The position numbers and the translations under genes are program-made. A stretch of DNA of 64,000 bases from Candidatus Denitrolinea symbiosum (GTDB taxonomy: Bacteria > Chloroflexota > Anaerolineae > Anaerolineales > Villigracilaceae), in NCBI GenBank assembly GCA_017312345.1, contig BLAA01000001.1, forward strand, positions 2,046,001-2,110,000. The letters are read 5' to 3'. Positions within the stretch are counted from its first letter, which is position 1. Each line of letters begins with the position of its first letter. Under the pieces are notes generated by a model. That model had not been told where the DNA came from, did no database searches, and worked only from the letters and a program-made list of their open reading frames with translations. This document shows, one piece after another, positions 24,016 to 32,506 of this stretch.

Positions 24016-24981
24016 GTGAACTCCATCCCCCGACTCCGCTTCGCTCATCTTCCGACTCCCATCGAGGAGCTGCCGCGTCTCTCCTCGACTTTGGGCGGGC
24101 CGCGCCTCCTCGTCAAACGCGACGACCAGACCGGGCTGGCCCTCGGCGGGAACAAGACCCGCAAACTGGAATTCCTCGTCGCGGAGGCGCAGGAGCAGGG
24201 CGCGCGGACGCTCATCTCCGCGGGCGCGATCCAGTCCAATCACTGCCGACAGACGGCGGCCGCGGCGGCGCGCTTCGGCTTTGAATGTATCCTCGTGTTG
24301 ACGGGCGACCTGCCCGCGCGGCCATCCGGCAACCTGACGCTCGACCATCTCCTCGGCGCGCGCATCGTCAACGTGGCGGACCGGAAAGACCGTGACCGAA
24401 TCTTGCAGGAGATCTTCGACCGCGCCGCGGCGGAGGGGAAGAAGCCCTACCTCGTCCCGTACGGCGGATCGAGTCCCACCGGCGCGCTGGGCTACGCGTT
24501 CGCCGTGGAGGAGGTGATGAAGCAGGGCATTGAAGCGGACTGGTTCGTCTTCGGCACGTCCTCGGGCGGGACGCACGCGGGGCTGATGCTGGGTCAACGC
24601 GTGTTCGGGTTCAAAGGCAAAATTTTGGGAATCAGCATTGACGAGTGTGTGGAGTGGCTGCAGGAGACCGTCTCCGCGTTGGCGACGAAGGCGAGCGAAA
24701 AGCTGGGGGAGCGGATCGGGTTCGCGCCGGCCGACGTGGCCGCGAACGCCGACTACTGCCGCGCCGGCTACGGGGTCCTGACCGAGGCGGAGCGCGAAGC
24801 CGTCCGCTTGTTCGCGCGGACGGAGGGTCTGCTCCTCGATCCCGTCTACACCGGCCGCGCCGCGGCGGGGTTGATCGACCTGATCCGCAAGGAGTTTTTC
24901 AAGAAGGACGAAACCGTCCTGTTTTGGAACACGGGCGGGCAGACGGCGCTGTTCGCGGAGAAGTACGCCGACATCGCATGA
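24016..24981 (+). CDS. D-cysteine desulfhydrase / ACC deaminase family PLP enzyme
   Basis: 321 residues, fold-type II PLP enzyme. The PLP Lys lies in LALGGNKTRKLEFL (about residue 47), followed by SAGAIQSNHCRQTAAAAA, and GTSSGGTHAGLMLG for phosphate binding. These fit the DcyD subgroup, which converts D-cysteine to pyruvate, H2S and ammonia, though ACC deaminase cannot be excluded. GTG start at 24016 with AAGGA upstream. It overlaps the VanZ-like gene by 4 nt. Confidence 0.85.
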   Translation: MNSIPRLRFAHLPTPIEELPRLSSTLGGPRLLVKRDDQTGLALGGNKTRKLEFLVAEAQEQGARTLISAGAIQSNHCRQTAAAAARFGFECILVLTGDLPARPSGNLTLDHLLGARIVNVADRKDRDRILQEIFDRAAAEGKKPYLVPYGGSSPTGALGYAFAVEEVMKQGIEADWFVFGTSSGGTHAGLMLGQRVFGFKGKILGISIDECVEWLQETVSALATKASEKLGERIGFAPADVAANADYCRAGYGVLTEAEREAVRLFARTEGLLLDPVYTGRAAAGLIDLIRKEFFKKDETVLFWNTGGQTALFAEKYADIA

Positions 24982-25343
24982 AGTATCTCGCCGCGCTGTT
25001 CGCGGTTTTCATCGTGATCGTCATCGCGCTGGCCGACGCGAACCTGCTCGGCTTCCTCAGGCGTCTCTACGATTTTCCCAACGGCGATAAAATGGGACAT
25101 CTCGTCATGTTTGGGATCCTGTCCTTTCTCGTCAACCGGACGGCCCTGCGTCTGCCGCGTCTGAAAAACCGTGCGTGGACTGTGGCCGCCGCAACCCTGC
25201 TGCTTGCCCTGTTGATCGGACTCGAAGAATGGTTGCAGAGATGGTTCCCAAACCGCACATCTGATTGGGTGGATTTGGCGTGCAGTTATCTCGGCGTCGC
25301 GCTCGGCGCGTGGATCGCTTTTAAACGTCGAGGGACGGGATGA
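24978..25343 (+). CDS. VanZ-like small membrane protein
   Basis: 121 residues. Membrane segments near residues 3-20, 42-56, 68-84 and 100-115. The GDKMGHLVMFGILSFLVNR and SDWVDLACSYLGVALGAW motifs resemble the VanZ family, whose role is poorly defined (teicoplanin resistance in one case). The ATG overlaps the previous stop (ATGA). Its stop codon TGA (25341-25343) falls within the loop of a perfect 19-bp hairpin. Confidence 0.8.
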   Translation: MKYLAALFAVFIVIVIALADANLLGFLRRLYDFPNGDKMGHLVMFGILSFLVNRTALRLPRLKNRAWTVAAATLLLALLIGLEEWLQRWFPNRTSDWVDLACSYLGVALGAWIAFKRRGTG

Positions 25344-25362
25344 CCCGTCCCTCGACGTTTAA
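25321..25362. terminator. Perfect 19-bp palindromic bidirectional terminator
   Basis: TTAAACGTCGAGGGACGGG (25321-25339), loop ATGA, and exact complement (25344-25362), between converging genes. The stem overlaps the end of the VanZ-like frame. Confidence 0.8.
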
Positions 25363-25387
25363 CCTTCACCCTGAAATTTTCAACCGA

Positions 25388-27958
25388 TCAAGGCGTCAGT
25401 CTGAGATGCGCCTCGCTGTGGTCAATGACTGATTGGCGGTCCCACCACATCGGCTGGTACTGCACGTCTGCCCACAACGGGATCATGTCGTCGTAGTGCG
25501 GATGGTACGCGTGTCCCGATTGCCCGGTGGTGTGCAGGGCAAGCGAGGCGTCGAGGTTGCCCAGGTCCACGATCTCGCGTTCGGAGGGGAGCCAGTCCAC
25601 CTCGAAGGATCTGCCCATCGCCCAACCCGTCGCGTTGACGATGCTCTCGCCGCCGCCGGTGACAAACGGCCCGCGATTGAACAGGTTTTCGATGAGGCCG
25701 ATCCCCGATTCGCCAAGCGTCTGGTTGCGGAAAGTGGCGGTGTGGAGTTTGCCCCAGGCGGGCCACTTGGCGGCGTCTTTGCCGTATTCCTTTTCGATCT
25801 GCGCGACAGTCTCGCTGAAAGCGCGGACGAAGATGTCGTCGCGGGTCTCGACTTTGTCGGCGGTGGACTTGTCGTCCCACCAGGGGCTGTCGGGTTGTTG
25901 GATGAGGTTGCGCGTCACCAGGTACCAGCGCGAGCCGCCGCCAGGCCGGTAATTTTTGGGCAGGTCGTCTTTGAACGTGTCGGTCAGCAGGTTGACCCAG
26001 AACGATTCGAAGACGAAGGCGGCCTGGGAGTCGGCGCGCTCCTGGTAGTCCCACGAGGCGAGGAATTGAGCTCGGACGGAGGCCGCTCGCGAGTCCAGGT
26101 TGACCGAGAGCAGAACCGGGACGAGGGCTTCGGCGTTGAGACTCTTCGAGTCCCCGTGCATGGACTGGATGTAGGCCGCGTCGATCTTGCCCGGCGCGTT
26201 GACGATCATGTCCACGATGCGGGCGGCGCGCTGTCCGTAGTCCCAGTCTTTGGTGATGAGGTAGGGATAGCCGCGCGGGTTGGCCTGGTTGTTGGCGGTG
26301 ACGATGTAGCCGCTCTGCGGGTTGAAGACGTAGGGCAGTTCGTCGAACGGAATGTAGCCCGTCCAGTCGTATTGGCTGTCCCAGCCGGGGACGGGGAGCG
26401 TGCCGTCGCCGTTCTTGCGGATGGGGATATTGCCCGGCGTCTGGTAGCCGATGTTGCCGTCCACGTCGGCGTACAACAGATTCTGCGCCGGGACGGACCA
26501 CATGCGGGCCGCGGCGCGGAACTCGTCCCAGTTTTGCGCCCGGTTGAATCCCCAGATAGCCTCGAAGGGCGAGTTGGGGCTGAGCGCCGTCCAAGCCAGG
26601 GCGATGACGTAGTTCTGCGGCAGTTCGATACCGGCTTTATCCTTGAACGGCGTGGCTTCCGATTTGGGATCCACGTTGTCTTTGAGCGGACCGTACGTGT
26701 CGGAGATGACGGGGCCGTGACGCGTGACGCGGACGGTGATCTCCACCGCCTCGCCGCCGACGACGCCGATGGTCTCCTTGCGCGTTTCGAAGTCCACCCA
26801 TTTGCCGTCTACTTCATATTGGTTCGGATTGTCGGGATTGACCTTCTCGATGTACAGGTCTTGCACGTCGGGCCCGAGGTTGGTGAACGCCCAGGCGATT
26901 CGGTCGTTGTGACCCGCCACGACGCCCGGCACGCCCGCGAACGAGAAGCCGGTCACCTCGAAGGGACAGGCGTCCGATTTCGGCGCGCAGTGCAGGGAAT
27001 TTTGGAACCAGATGGACGGCATTTGAATGCCGAGGTGCATGTCGTTGGCGAGCAGGGGTTTGCCGGTGGTCGTCAACTGGCCGGAGACCGCCCAGCTGTT
27101 CGAGCCGATGGCCGACCCGCGCGGGCCGAGGAGCGCGTCCACTCGCGCGAAATTGTCCGTGACGGACTGGAAGTCCACGCCGGGCAGCGACGAGTAACCG
27201 ATCGCCGACGGAGAATCGCCGCGCGCCGAAGCCTGATTCCCGATCTTCGGCACGATCACCGGGTAATCTTCGGGATACGCGGGGAAGATCTCCGCCAGTT
27301 GTTCGGGCGTGAGCGTCTTCAACAGGACGGCGCGCTCGATCTCGTCGTCCATGTTGCCGCCCAGGTCCCAGGCCATGGCCTTGCCCCACGTCAACGAATT
27401 GACCGGCGTCCACGGCTGGATCTTGTAATCGGGGCTGAGCAATTTCACGATGGCGTATTCCAGGCTCGCCGCGTCGCCGTCATGGTCTTTCAGGTAGGCG
27501 TTCACGCCGTCGGCATACGCGTCTGCGATGGCCTTCGCGTCGGGGCTGAGCTGCTCGTATTCCTTTTCCGCCACCTGTTTCCAGCCGAGCGTACGCAGGA
27601 ACGAATCGGTCTTCACCTGTCCCGCGCCGAACATCTCCGAAAGCGTCCCCGAGCCGATGTGCCGCCAGGCGTCCATCTGCCAGAAGCGCTCCTGCGCGTG
27701 GACGTATCCCTGCGCGAAGAACAGGTCGTGCGTCGTGGACGCGTAGATGTGCGGGATGCCCATCTGGTCGCGGTAGATGTCCACCGCGCCGTCCAGGCCG
27801 TCCATCTTGATCTCCCCGTCAATTTGCGGGAACGACTTCAGCGCGACGGTCTTGGGCAGGTACGACTTGAAATAATACGCCCCGCCCGCGCCCGCAATCA
27901 GCGCAAGCACGACGACCACGATCAATCCCCGCAACAAAAACTTGCCGAGTTTCTTCAT
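25388..27958 (-). CDS. Penicillin acylase family Ntn-hydrolase
   Basis: 856 residues from the ATG at 27958 (GGAGG 6 nt upstream; an upstream TTG at 27970 is less likely). An N-terminal membrane anchor or signal segment (residues 8-28) suggests export. The alpha part has IPHIYASTTHDLFFAQGYVHAQERFWQMD; autocatalytic cleavage before Ser286 in GSNSWAVSG would make the beta chain, whose N-terminal Ser is the nucleophile. LLANDMHLGIQMPSIWF follows as in acylases. Substrates of homologues include beta-lactams and acyl-homoserine lactones; specificity here is unknown. Confidence 0.92.
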   Translation of the reverse strand: MKKLGKFLLRGLIVVVVLALIAGAGGAYYFKSYLPKTVALKSFPQIDGEIKMDGLDGAVDIYRDQMGIPHIYASTTHDLFFAQGYVHAQERFWQMDAWRHIGSGTLSEMFGAGQVKTDSFLRTLGWKQVAEKEYEQLSPDAKAIADAYADGVNAYLKDHDGDAASLEYAIVKLLSPDYKIQPWTPVNSLTWGKAMAWDLGGNMDDEIERAVLLKTLTPEQLAEIFPAYPEDYPVIVPKIGNQASARGDSPSAIGYSSLPGVDFQSVTDNFARVDALLGPRGSAIGSNSWAVSGQLTTTGKPLLANDMHLGIQMPSIWFQNSLHCAPKSDACPFEVTGFSFAGVPGVVAGHNDRIAWAFTNLGPDVQDLYIEKVNPDNPNQYEVDGKWVDFETRKETIGVVGGEAVEITVRVTRHGPVISDTYGPLKDNVDPKSEATPFKDKAGIELPQNYVIALAWTALSPNSPFEAIWGFNRAQNWDEFRAAARMWSVPAQNLLYADVDGNIGYQTPGNIPIRKNGDGTLPVPGWDSQYDWTGYIPFDELPYVFNPQSGYIVTANNQANPRGYPYLITKDWDYGQRAARIVDMIVNAPGKIDAAYIQSMHGDSKSLNAEALVPVLLSVNLDSRAASVRAQFLASWDYQERADSQAAFVFESFWVNLLTDTFKDDLPKNYRPGGGSRWYLVTRNLIQQPDSPWWDDKSTADKVETRDDIFVRAFSETVAQIEKEYGKDAAKWPAWGKLHTATFRNQTLGESGIGLIENLFNRGPFVTGGGESIVNATGWAMGRSFEVDWLPSEREIVDLGNLDASLALHTTGQSGHAYHPHYDDMIPLWADVQYQPMWWDRQSVIDHSEAHLRLTP

Positions 27959-28023
27959 GCAATCCTCCAATGGCGTTTTGATGACAATGACAACCCCGCG
28001 CCTTGCTGCAAGGTCGCGGCGAG

Positions 28024-28029
28024 TATAAT
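28024..28029 (+). promoter_or_regulatory. -10 box giving a probable leaderless transcript
   Basis: TATAAT ends 8 nt before the GTG start at 28038, so transcription would begin at or beside the start codon. No ribosome-binding site is present. Confidence 0.6.
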
Positions 28030-28037
28030 CCGAATTC

Positions 28038-29546
28038 GTGAAGCGTCAACCCGATTTTTCCGTTCTCATCCTCTTCGCCGCCCTGCTCTTCGGCGGACTT
28101 GTCCGCTTCCTGCCCGCGCTGATGACGCGCTTCCCCATCAACGACGGCGGGATGTTCTACACGATGGCGCGCGAACTCTCCGCCAACGGATACGCCCTGC
28201 CCGCGACGACATCTTACAACGGACTGTCCATCCCCTTCGCCTATCCGCCGCTCGGACTCTACCTCGCCTCGCTTCTCGCGGACCTCGCGCGGGTCCCGCT
28301 TCTCGGGGTTTTTCTCTGGCTTCCGCCTTTTTTCTCCCTCCTCGCCATCCCCGCCTTTTACCTCCTCGCCCGCGCCCTCCTTGCGGATAAACTGCGCGCC
28401 TCCCTCGCGGCGCTCTTCTTCGCCCTCGCCCCCGGTAGTTATGACTGGCACGTCATGGGCGGCGGCGTGACGCGCTCCGCAGGGATGCTCTTCCTCCTCC
28501 TCGCCGCGTTTTTCGTTTTCCGCCTGTTCCAACAGGGCGACCGCAGACTCGTCCTCCCGGCCATCCTCTTTTCTTCGCTGGCCGTCCTCAGCCATCCCGA
28601 AGTGGGACTCCAAACTGCGGGTCTGTGCCTCCTCTTCTGGCTCTCCCTCGACCGCACGCCGCGCGGACTCCTCCACGCCTTTTTCCTCGCTCTCGGTGTG
28701 TTCCTCCTCTCCGCGCCCTGGTGGGGGACTGTCCTCGCCCAGCACGGACTCTCTCCTTTTCTCTCCGCGCTTCATACCGGCCAGCATTCATCCGCCGCCT
28801 GGGGCGCCCTGCTGGTTGGCTTTTTCGTCGGCGACGAGATCGTTCCGCTTCTCCTGTTCTTGCGCCTCGCGGGTTTTATCTATGCCGTCTGGAAACGTCA
28901 ATTCCTGTTGACCGCCCTCGTTCTCTTCCCCCTGTTCGTGGACCCGCGCTCGGCGGTCGCCATCGCGCATATCGCCCTGTCCATGCTGGCCGCGCTGGGA
29001 TTCCTCGACGCGCTCCCCGCCCTGCTCCGAAAAATTCGCGGCGCGGCAGACTGGCTCCCGCGCGCGGCCACACCCGTCCTGGCCGCGCTCGCGTTCACGC
29101 TTTTCATCGAATGCGGGCTGCACGATTTCAAGCTCGTCAACACCACGCTGACAGCGGACTCGCGCGCGGCGATGACCTGGCTGCGCGGAAACCTTCCTCC
29201 CGGCCGGGATTTCCTGCTCCTCACCGGCTGGCCCTACTCCATGAGCGACCCCGTCCAGGAGTGGTTCCCGGCGCTTGCCGGCCAGCATAGCCAGACCACG
29301 CTCCAGGGACTCGAGTGGACGCTCGGCGCGGGGTTCAACGCGCGCCTCAGCGACCTCGTCGAACTGCAATCCTGCGCGAGCGCGGCGTGCGTGGACGCCT
29401 GGTCCGCGCGGACGGGGCTGGGCTACGACTATCTCTGGGTGGCAAAAACGATTCCCTCCCTCGAGCAAGACCTCCGCGCTTCATCGGACTATCGGGCGGT
29501 TTTCCAATCTGAGACGGTGGCGGTCTTTCAGCGCGTTACAAAGTGA
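28038..29546 (+). CDS. Polytopic membrane protein, GT-C-like glycosyltransferase
   Basis: 502 residues with about 10 membrane segments. After the first segment comes PINDGGMFYTMARELSANGY, a loop with acidic residue and aromatic pattern like that of GT39/GT83 enzymes, and IPFAYPPLGLYLASLL. A soluble C-terminal domain of about 130 residues follows (AMTWLRGNLPPGRDFLLLTGW). The role would be sugar transfer from a polyprenyl donor at the outer face of the membrane; the family assignment is by architecture only. GTG start. Confidence 0.65.
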   Translation: MKRQPDFSVLILFAALLFGGLVRFLPALMTRFPINDGGMFYTMARELSANGYALPATTSYNGLSIPFAYPPLGLYLASLLADLARVPLLGVFLWLPPFFSLLAIPAFYLLARALLADKLRASLAALFFALAPGSYDWHVMGGGVTRSAGMLFLLLAAFFVFRLFQQGDRRLVLPAILFSSLAVLSHPEVGLQTAGLCLLFWLSLDRTPRGLLHAFFLALGVFLLSAPWWGTVLAQHGLSPFLSALHTGQHSSAAWGALLVGFFVGDEIVPLLLFLRLAGFIYAVWKRQFLLTALVLFPLFVDPRSAVAIAHIALSMLAALGFLDALPALLRKIRGAADWLPRAATPVLAALAFTLFIECGLHDFKLVNTTLTADSRAAMTWLRGNLPPGRDFLLLTGWPYSMSDPVQEWFPALAGQHSQTTLQGLEWTLGAGFNARLSDLVELQSCASAACVDAWSARTGLGYDYLWVAKTIPSLEQDLRASSDYRAVFQSETVAVFQRVTK

Positions 29547-29561
29547 CCGTCTGACCGTATT

Positions 29562-29615
29562 ACGAGAATTTTCCACAAATTTTCGTGAAATTCGCGCCAT
29601 TCGCGGCAGAAAAAG
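29562..29615. repeat. Dispersed AT/CG-alternating repeat, copy 1
   Basis: About 54 bp containing GAAATTCGCGCCATTCGCGG. In reverse complement it is nearly identical over about 50 bp to 53084-53134. It lies between converging genes and can fold (AATTT/AAATT), so may also help termination. Confidence 0.7.
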
Positions 29616-29642
29616 AGGCGCAGATTCGTCCGCTCAACCTCG

Positions 29643-30281
29643 CTAGACCGCCACTCCCATCACCGCGACGAAGTGCGCGGCCGCGGCCAGCAGGACGAAG
29701 ATGTGCCATACTTCGTGGAATCCGAATACCCCCGGCCAGAAATTGAAAATTTTGGTGATATACACCACCGCGCCGAGGGTATAGATCACGCCCCCGGTCA
29801 GCAGCCATCCGAACACCCAGGCGGGGAGCGCGGCCAGCATTTGTCCCCCCGCGCCGACGCAAAGCCAGCCCATCACGACGTATATGCCCGCGTTCAACCA
29901 GCGCGGCGCTTTGATGTAGAAGATCTTGACGACGATGCCGATCGCGGCCAGCGTCCAGATGACGCCCAGCATTCCCCACTTCCAAAAGCCATCGAAGGCG
30001 TTGACGCAAAACGGAGTGTACGTCCCCGCGATGAGCAGATAGATGGCGGAGTGGTCGAGTTTCCGCAGGACCAGCAGGACTTTCTCTTTGGCGCGCACCA
30101 TGTGATACGTGGCGCTCGCCGAGAACATGGCGATCAGGCTCAGGCCATAGACGGCCAGCGAGACGATCTTGGCCGGTTTGCTCCACCCGACGATGAGCAG
30201 GGCGATCAGTCCCGCCAGCGCGAGGACCGCGCCCGCCCAATGGGTGAGACTGTTGACGGGTTCGCGAATTTTTTTCAACAT
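29643..30281 (-). CDS. Hemolysin III / TrhA family (PAQR) membrane protein
   Basis: 212 residues, seven membrane segments. The PAQR signature positions are all present: SATYH, LDHSAIYLLIAGTYTPF and HEVWHIFV, whose His and Asp residues bind zinc in the superfamily. Bacterial members have been linked to membrane fluidity homeostasis and, historically, haemolysis; enzymatic role is uncertain. It lies 9 nt downstream of the neighbouring minus-strand gene and probably shares its transcript. Confidence 0.93.
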   Translation of the reverse strand: MLKKIREPVNSLTHWAGAVLALAGLIALLIVGWSKPAKIVSLAVYGLSLIAMFSASATYHMVRAKEKVLLVLRKLDHSAIYLLIAGTYTPFCVNAFDGFWKWGMLGVIWTLAAIGIVVKIFYIKAPRWLNAGIYVVMGWLCVGAGGQMLAALPAWVFGWLLTGGVIYTLGAVVYITKIFNFWPGVFGFHEVWHIFVLLAAAAHFVAVMGVAV

Positions 30282-30290
30282 GAGCGACTC

Positions 30291-30875
30291 CTATAAGAAT
30301 TTGTTGAGAACCATGACGACCGTATCAATAAAGACGTCGAGCGCCTCGTCGTTGGACGGGATGACGCCGATGGCGAACGAAAATTCCTGCGGGCGGATGT
30401 CCATGACCAGCGAGCGGAAGAGGCGCTGCTCGAGTTGAGCCTTGAAATCGGGCGTCGCGAGTTTCTGCGCGGCGAACCCGTCCTCGGTGGTCAGCGTCCA
30501 AAGGCGGTCGAACTCCTCGTCGCCGGTCAGCAGGCGTTCCCGTCCGAAGGCGGCCAGCATTTTCTGCAACAGGAAGTTCCTCGTCAGGCGAAGCGCGGGC
30601 AGCCGCGGCGAATCCAGTTTTATCTGCGCCACCGTCTTGGGCGGACTGTAACGGCTGCCGGGGATTACGCGGATGGCGATGAACGCGTCTTTGAAGGGAA
30701 TCCGCAATTCGGGTTGTCGCCACAACGAACCTTTGCGGATCTCGCCGCCGCGCTTCTCCGCCTGGCGCGTCAACCGCGCGCTCCGCGCCCGGCTTTGCAG
30801 AACCGCGAAGGCCATGACGCCTCCAAACACGGCGAACAGAAAGAGAGCCAGAAGAACTTCGGTAGAATCCATCAT
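30291..30875 (-). CDS. Membrane-anchored protein of unknown function
   Basis: 194 residues (193 if the second ATG at 30872 is used; the start ATGATGG overlaps the upstream stop). One N-terminal membrane helix (residues 6-27), a basic stretch (SRARSARLTRQAEKR), then a soluble domain with WRQPELRIPFKDAFIAIRVIPGS and FDRLWTLTTEDGFAAQKL. No family is recognised. Overlap with the methyltransferase gene and a 9-nt gap to the PAQR gene indicate one operon. Confidence 0.7.
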   Translation of the reverse strand: MMDSTEVLLALFLFAVFGGVMAFAVLQSRARSARLTRQAEKRGGEIRKGSLWRQPELRIPFKDAFIAIRVIPGSRYSPPKTVAQIKLDSPRLPALRLTRNFLLQKMLAAFGRERLLTGDEEFDRLWTLTTEDGFAAQKLATPDFKAQLEQRLFRSLVMDIRPQEFSFAIGVIPSNDEALDVFIDTVVMVLNKFL

Positions 30876-31516
30876 CCCTCCGCGGGTTTTTGAGCGACCG
30901 CGATCAGCAACCGTCCCGATTCTAATTCATTAATGTCAATTCGAACGTCGAATCTGGCGCGCTGGAAAAGGTCCGCGGTTTTCTTTTTGACGAGGCTCTC
31001 CGCTTCGGACGGGGCCTCGCCTGTGACTCGATACACCCATCGAAGGATCCCGTTCTTCGGCCACGCGGCAAACAGGACGATGAAGCGGCCTCCGCTTCGG
31101 AGGACGCGCCGCGCCTCGGACAGGGTCCGCGCCTCGGCGATGTACGGCGCGGGGAAGGCGGCGACGATGCTGTCGAAGGTCTCCGCGGCGAAGGGGAGGC
31201 TTTGCCCGAGCCCGCGCGTTAAGTTGACCTGCGCGTAGCCAGAACGGTGGAGGCGTCGGCGGGCGAGGCGGGACATCTGCGCGGACTCGTCCAACCCGAC
31301 CGCGGCCAGCCCTCGGTCCAGGAGGGCGCGTTGGAGATGCCCGGGGCCGTGACCAAGTTCGAGCAGGCGCGTCCCGCGCGCGTAAGGAAGAACCGTCTCC
31401 GTCCACTCGATCCAGCGGCCGAGCGAAACCGTCCACGCGACCCAATCGTAGGCGAAGGCCAGGCTGTGGTAGAGATGATGGAAGAAGAAGTCCAGGAGGC
31501 GGGCGGTCAGGCGCAT
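30872..31516 (-). CDS. Class I SAM-dependent methyltransferase
   Basis: 214 residues from the ATG at 31516; a longer frame with a TTG at 31546 would run through a terminator hairpin. The SAM-binding motif I is LLELGHGPGHLQRALL, followed by VGLDESAQM (motif II), FDSIVAAFPAPYI and the post-motif LSEARRVLRSGGRFIVL. It resembles UbiE/BioC-type small-molecule methyltransferases; substrate unknown. There is no ribosome-binding site between the terminator T-run and the ATG, which makes the start uncertain. Confidence 0.8.
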   Translation of the reverse strand: MRLTARLLDFFFHHLYHSLAFAYDWVAWTVSLGRWIEWTETVLPYARGTRLLELGHGPGHLQRALLDRGLAAVGLDESAQMSRLARRRLHRSGYAQVNLTRGLGQSLPFAAETFDSIVAAFPAPYIAEARTLSEARRVLRSGGRFIVLFAAWPKNGILRWVYRVTGEAPSEAESLVKKKTADLFQRARFDVRIDINELESGRLLIAVAQKPAEG

Positions 31517-31524
31517 AATAAAAA

Positions 31525-31551
31525 ACAAGGGCTTGACGGCTGTCAAACCCT
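31525..31551 (-). terminator. Intrinsic terminator after the YtxH gene
   Basis: On the minus strand GGGTTTGAC and GTCAAGCCC pair around a short loop and are followed by TTGTTTTTTATT. It lies immediately before the methyltransferase ATG. Confidence 0.75.
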
Positions 31552-31570
31552 TGTAGCGGGCGGGCGGCGG

Positions 31571-31945
31571 TTAGATGGCCGCTTCGTCGGTCTTTTTGGT
31601 TTTGCGGATGGACTCCACGGCGTTTTTGCCGCGCGTTTTGACGTCTTCCACGATGGCGCCGCCGCGCGTCCTAACGTCGCTGACAACGCTCTCGCCGCGG
31701 GCTTTGAGTTCTTTGGCGAGTTCGTCGGCGCGGGCGCGAGCCTCGGCTGCGGCGGCCTCGGCCTTGGCCAGCGCCTGTTCAGCGGAGACCGAAGCCTTGT
31801 CTCGCAGTTCGATGCTCTTGTCTTTGATGAGGGCGCGGGTTTCTTCGCCGGATTGCGGGGCAAAGAGCAGAGATACGACCGCGCCGGTCAAACCGCCGAC
31901 GATAAAGCCGACGAGGAAGGCTCCAAATTCATCTCGATCAGACAT
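31571..31945 (-). CDS. YtxH domain-containing protein
   Basis: 124 residues. The N-terminal glycine-rich membrane helix FLVGFIVGGLTGAVVSLLFAPQSGEETR is the YtxH signature. The rest is an Ala/Glu/Arg-rich amphipathic coiled coil (residues 40-115). Members are often general stress proteins; the molecular role is not known. It follows the next gene upstream (31965) by 19 nt with a GGAGC ribosome-binding site, so the two are probably co-transcribed. Confidence 0.88.
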   Translation of the reverse strand: MSDRDEFGAFLVGFIVGGLTGAVVSLLFAPQSGEETRALIKDKSIELRDKASVSAEQALAKAEAAAAEARARADELAKELKARGESVVSDVRTRGGAIVEDVKTRGKNAVESIRKTKKTDEAAI

Positions 31946-31964
31946 AGTGTGCTCCTTTTCTGAT

Positions 31965-32426
31965 TTATTTTCGTTTGATGCCCATTAATTCTATCATACG
32001 TTGCAAACCCGCCAGGTAACTGTTGAGTTTGACAACGGGCTCGATGACGTTTTCTCCCAGGAATTCCGCGGTGCCGCGCAGGTTGTTGACGGTCTCTGTG
32101 GTGGCCGCCAGGATAGGGCGGACTTCGTTTTGCAGGAGGTTGACGAGGCTGGCGACCTGCACGATGAGGACGATCAGGGCCGCGCCGATGAGCAGGGACT
32201 CCAACGCCATGACGATGATGAACACGTCGCGGAGTTTGCCGACGAATTCGCCGCTGGTCTGCGGACGCAGCAAAAAGACGATAGCTGTCACGAGCAGGGC
32301 GAGAATCAGGACGATTCCGACAATGCTCCACGTCACGACCGCGCGCTGTTTTCGCTCGGCTTCCTGTTGCGCGGCCAGTTGCTCGGGCGTCAGTTCGGGC
32401 TGGGGAGTGGGTTCGGGAATTGCCAT
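31965..32426 (-). CDS. Small membrane protein with DUF948-like helix
   Basis: 153 residues. A Pro/Gln/Glu-rich N-terminus, two membrane segments (about 30-52 and 68-92), then a helical region LLQNEVRPILAATTETVNNLRGTAEFLGE reminiscent of DUF948 proteins that often accompany YtxH. Function unknown. TATAAT ends 6 nt before the ATG, indicating a leaderless mRNA. Confidence 0.7.
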   Translation of the reverse strand: MAIPEPTPQPELTPEQLAAQQEAERKQRAVVTWSIVGIVLILALLVTAIVFLLRPQTSGEFVGKLRDVFIIVMALESLLIGAALIVLIVQVASLVNLLQNEVRPILAATTETVNNLRGTAEFLGENVIEPVVKLNSYLAGLQRMIELMGIKRK

Positions 32427-32432
32427 GAGCCG

Positions 32433-32438
32433 ATTATA
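32433..32438 (-). promoter_or_regulatory. -10 box giving a probable leaderless transcript
   Basis: TATAAT on the minus strand separated from the ATG at 32426 by 6 nt; no ribosome-binding site. Confidence 0.6.
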
Positions 32439-32446
32439 GCATTATC

Positions 32447-32505
32447 CGTGTTTGTTCGTGCGATCCCGTCAAATCCGTGTACACAAAGAGAGTTAAGAAA
32501 CGCTC
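32447..32505. repeat. Fragment related to the MITE-like element at 48325
   Basis: Contains AAATCCGTGTACACAAAGAG and, after it, AGAAACGCTCTTTAA. The right half of the element at 48325-48456 has AAATCCGTGTACAAAGAG and a similar tail. Intergenic. Confidence 0.5.
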
Positions 32506-32506
32506 T

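Noticed and set aside
24645..25343. Long frame extending the VanZ-like protein upstream to 24645
   Set aside because: It overlaps the PLP enzyme in another frame; the ATGA overlap at 24978 gives a natural start.
25433..28390. 985-codon plus-strand open frame opposite the penicillin acylase gene
   Set aside because: Antisense shadow of a GC-rich gene; Arg/Val/Gly-rich translation with no domain, while the minus strand encodes a complete acylase.
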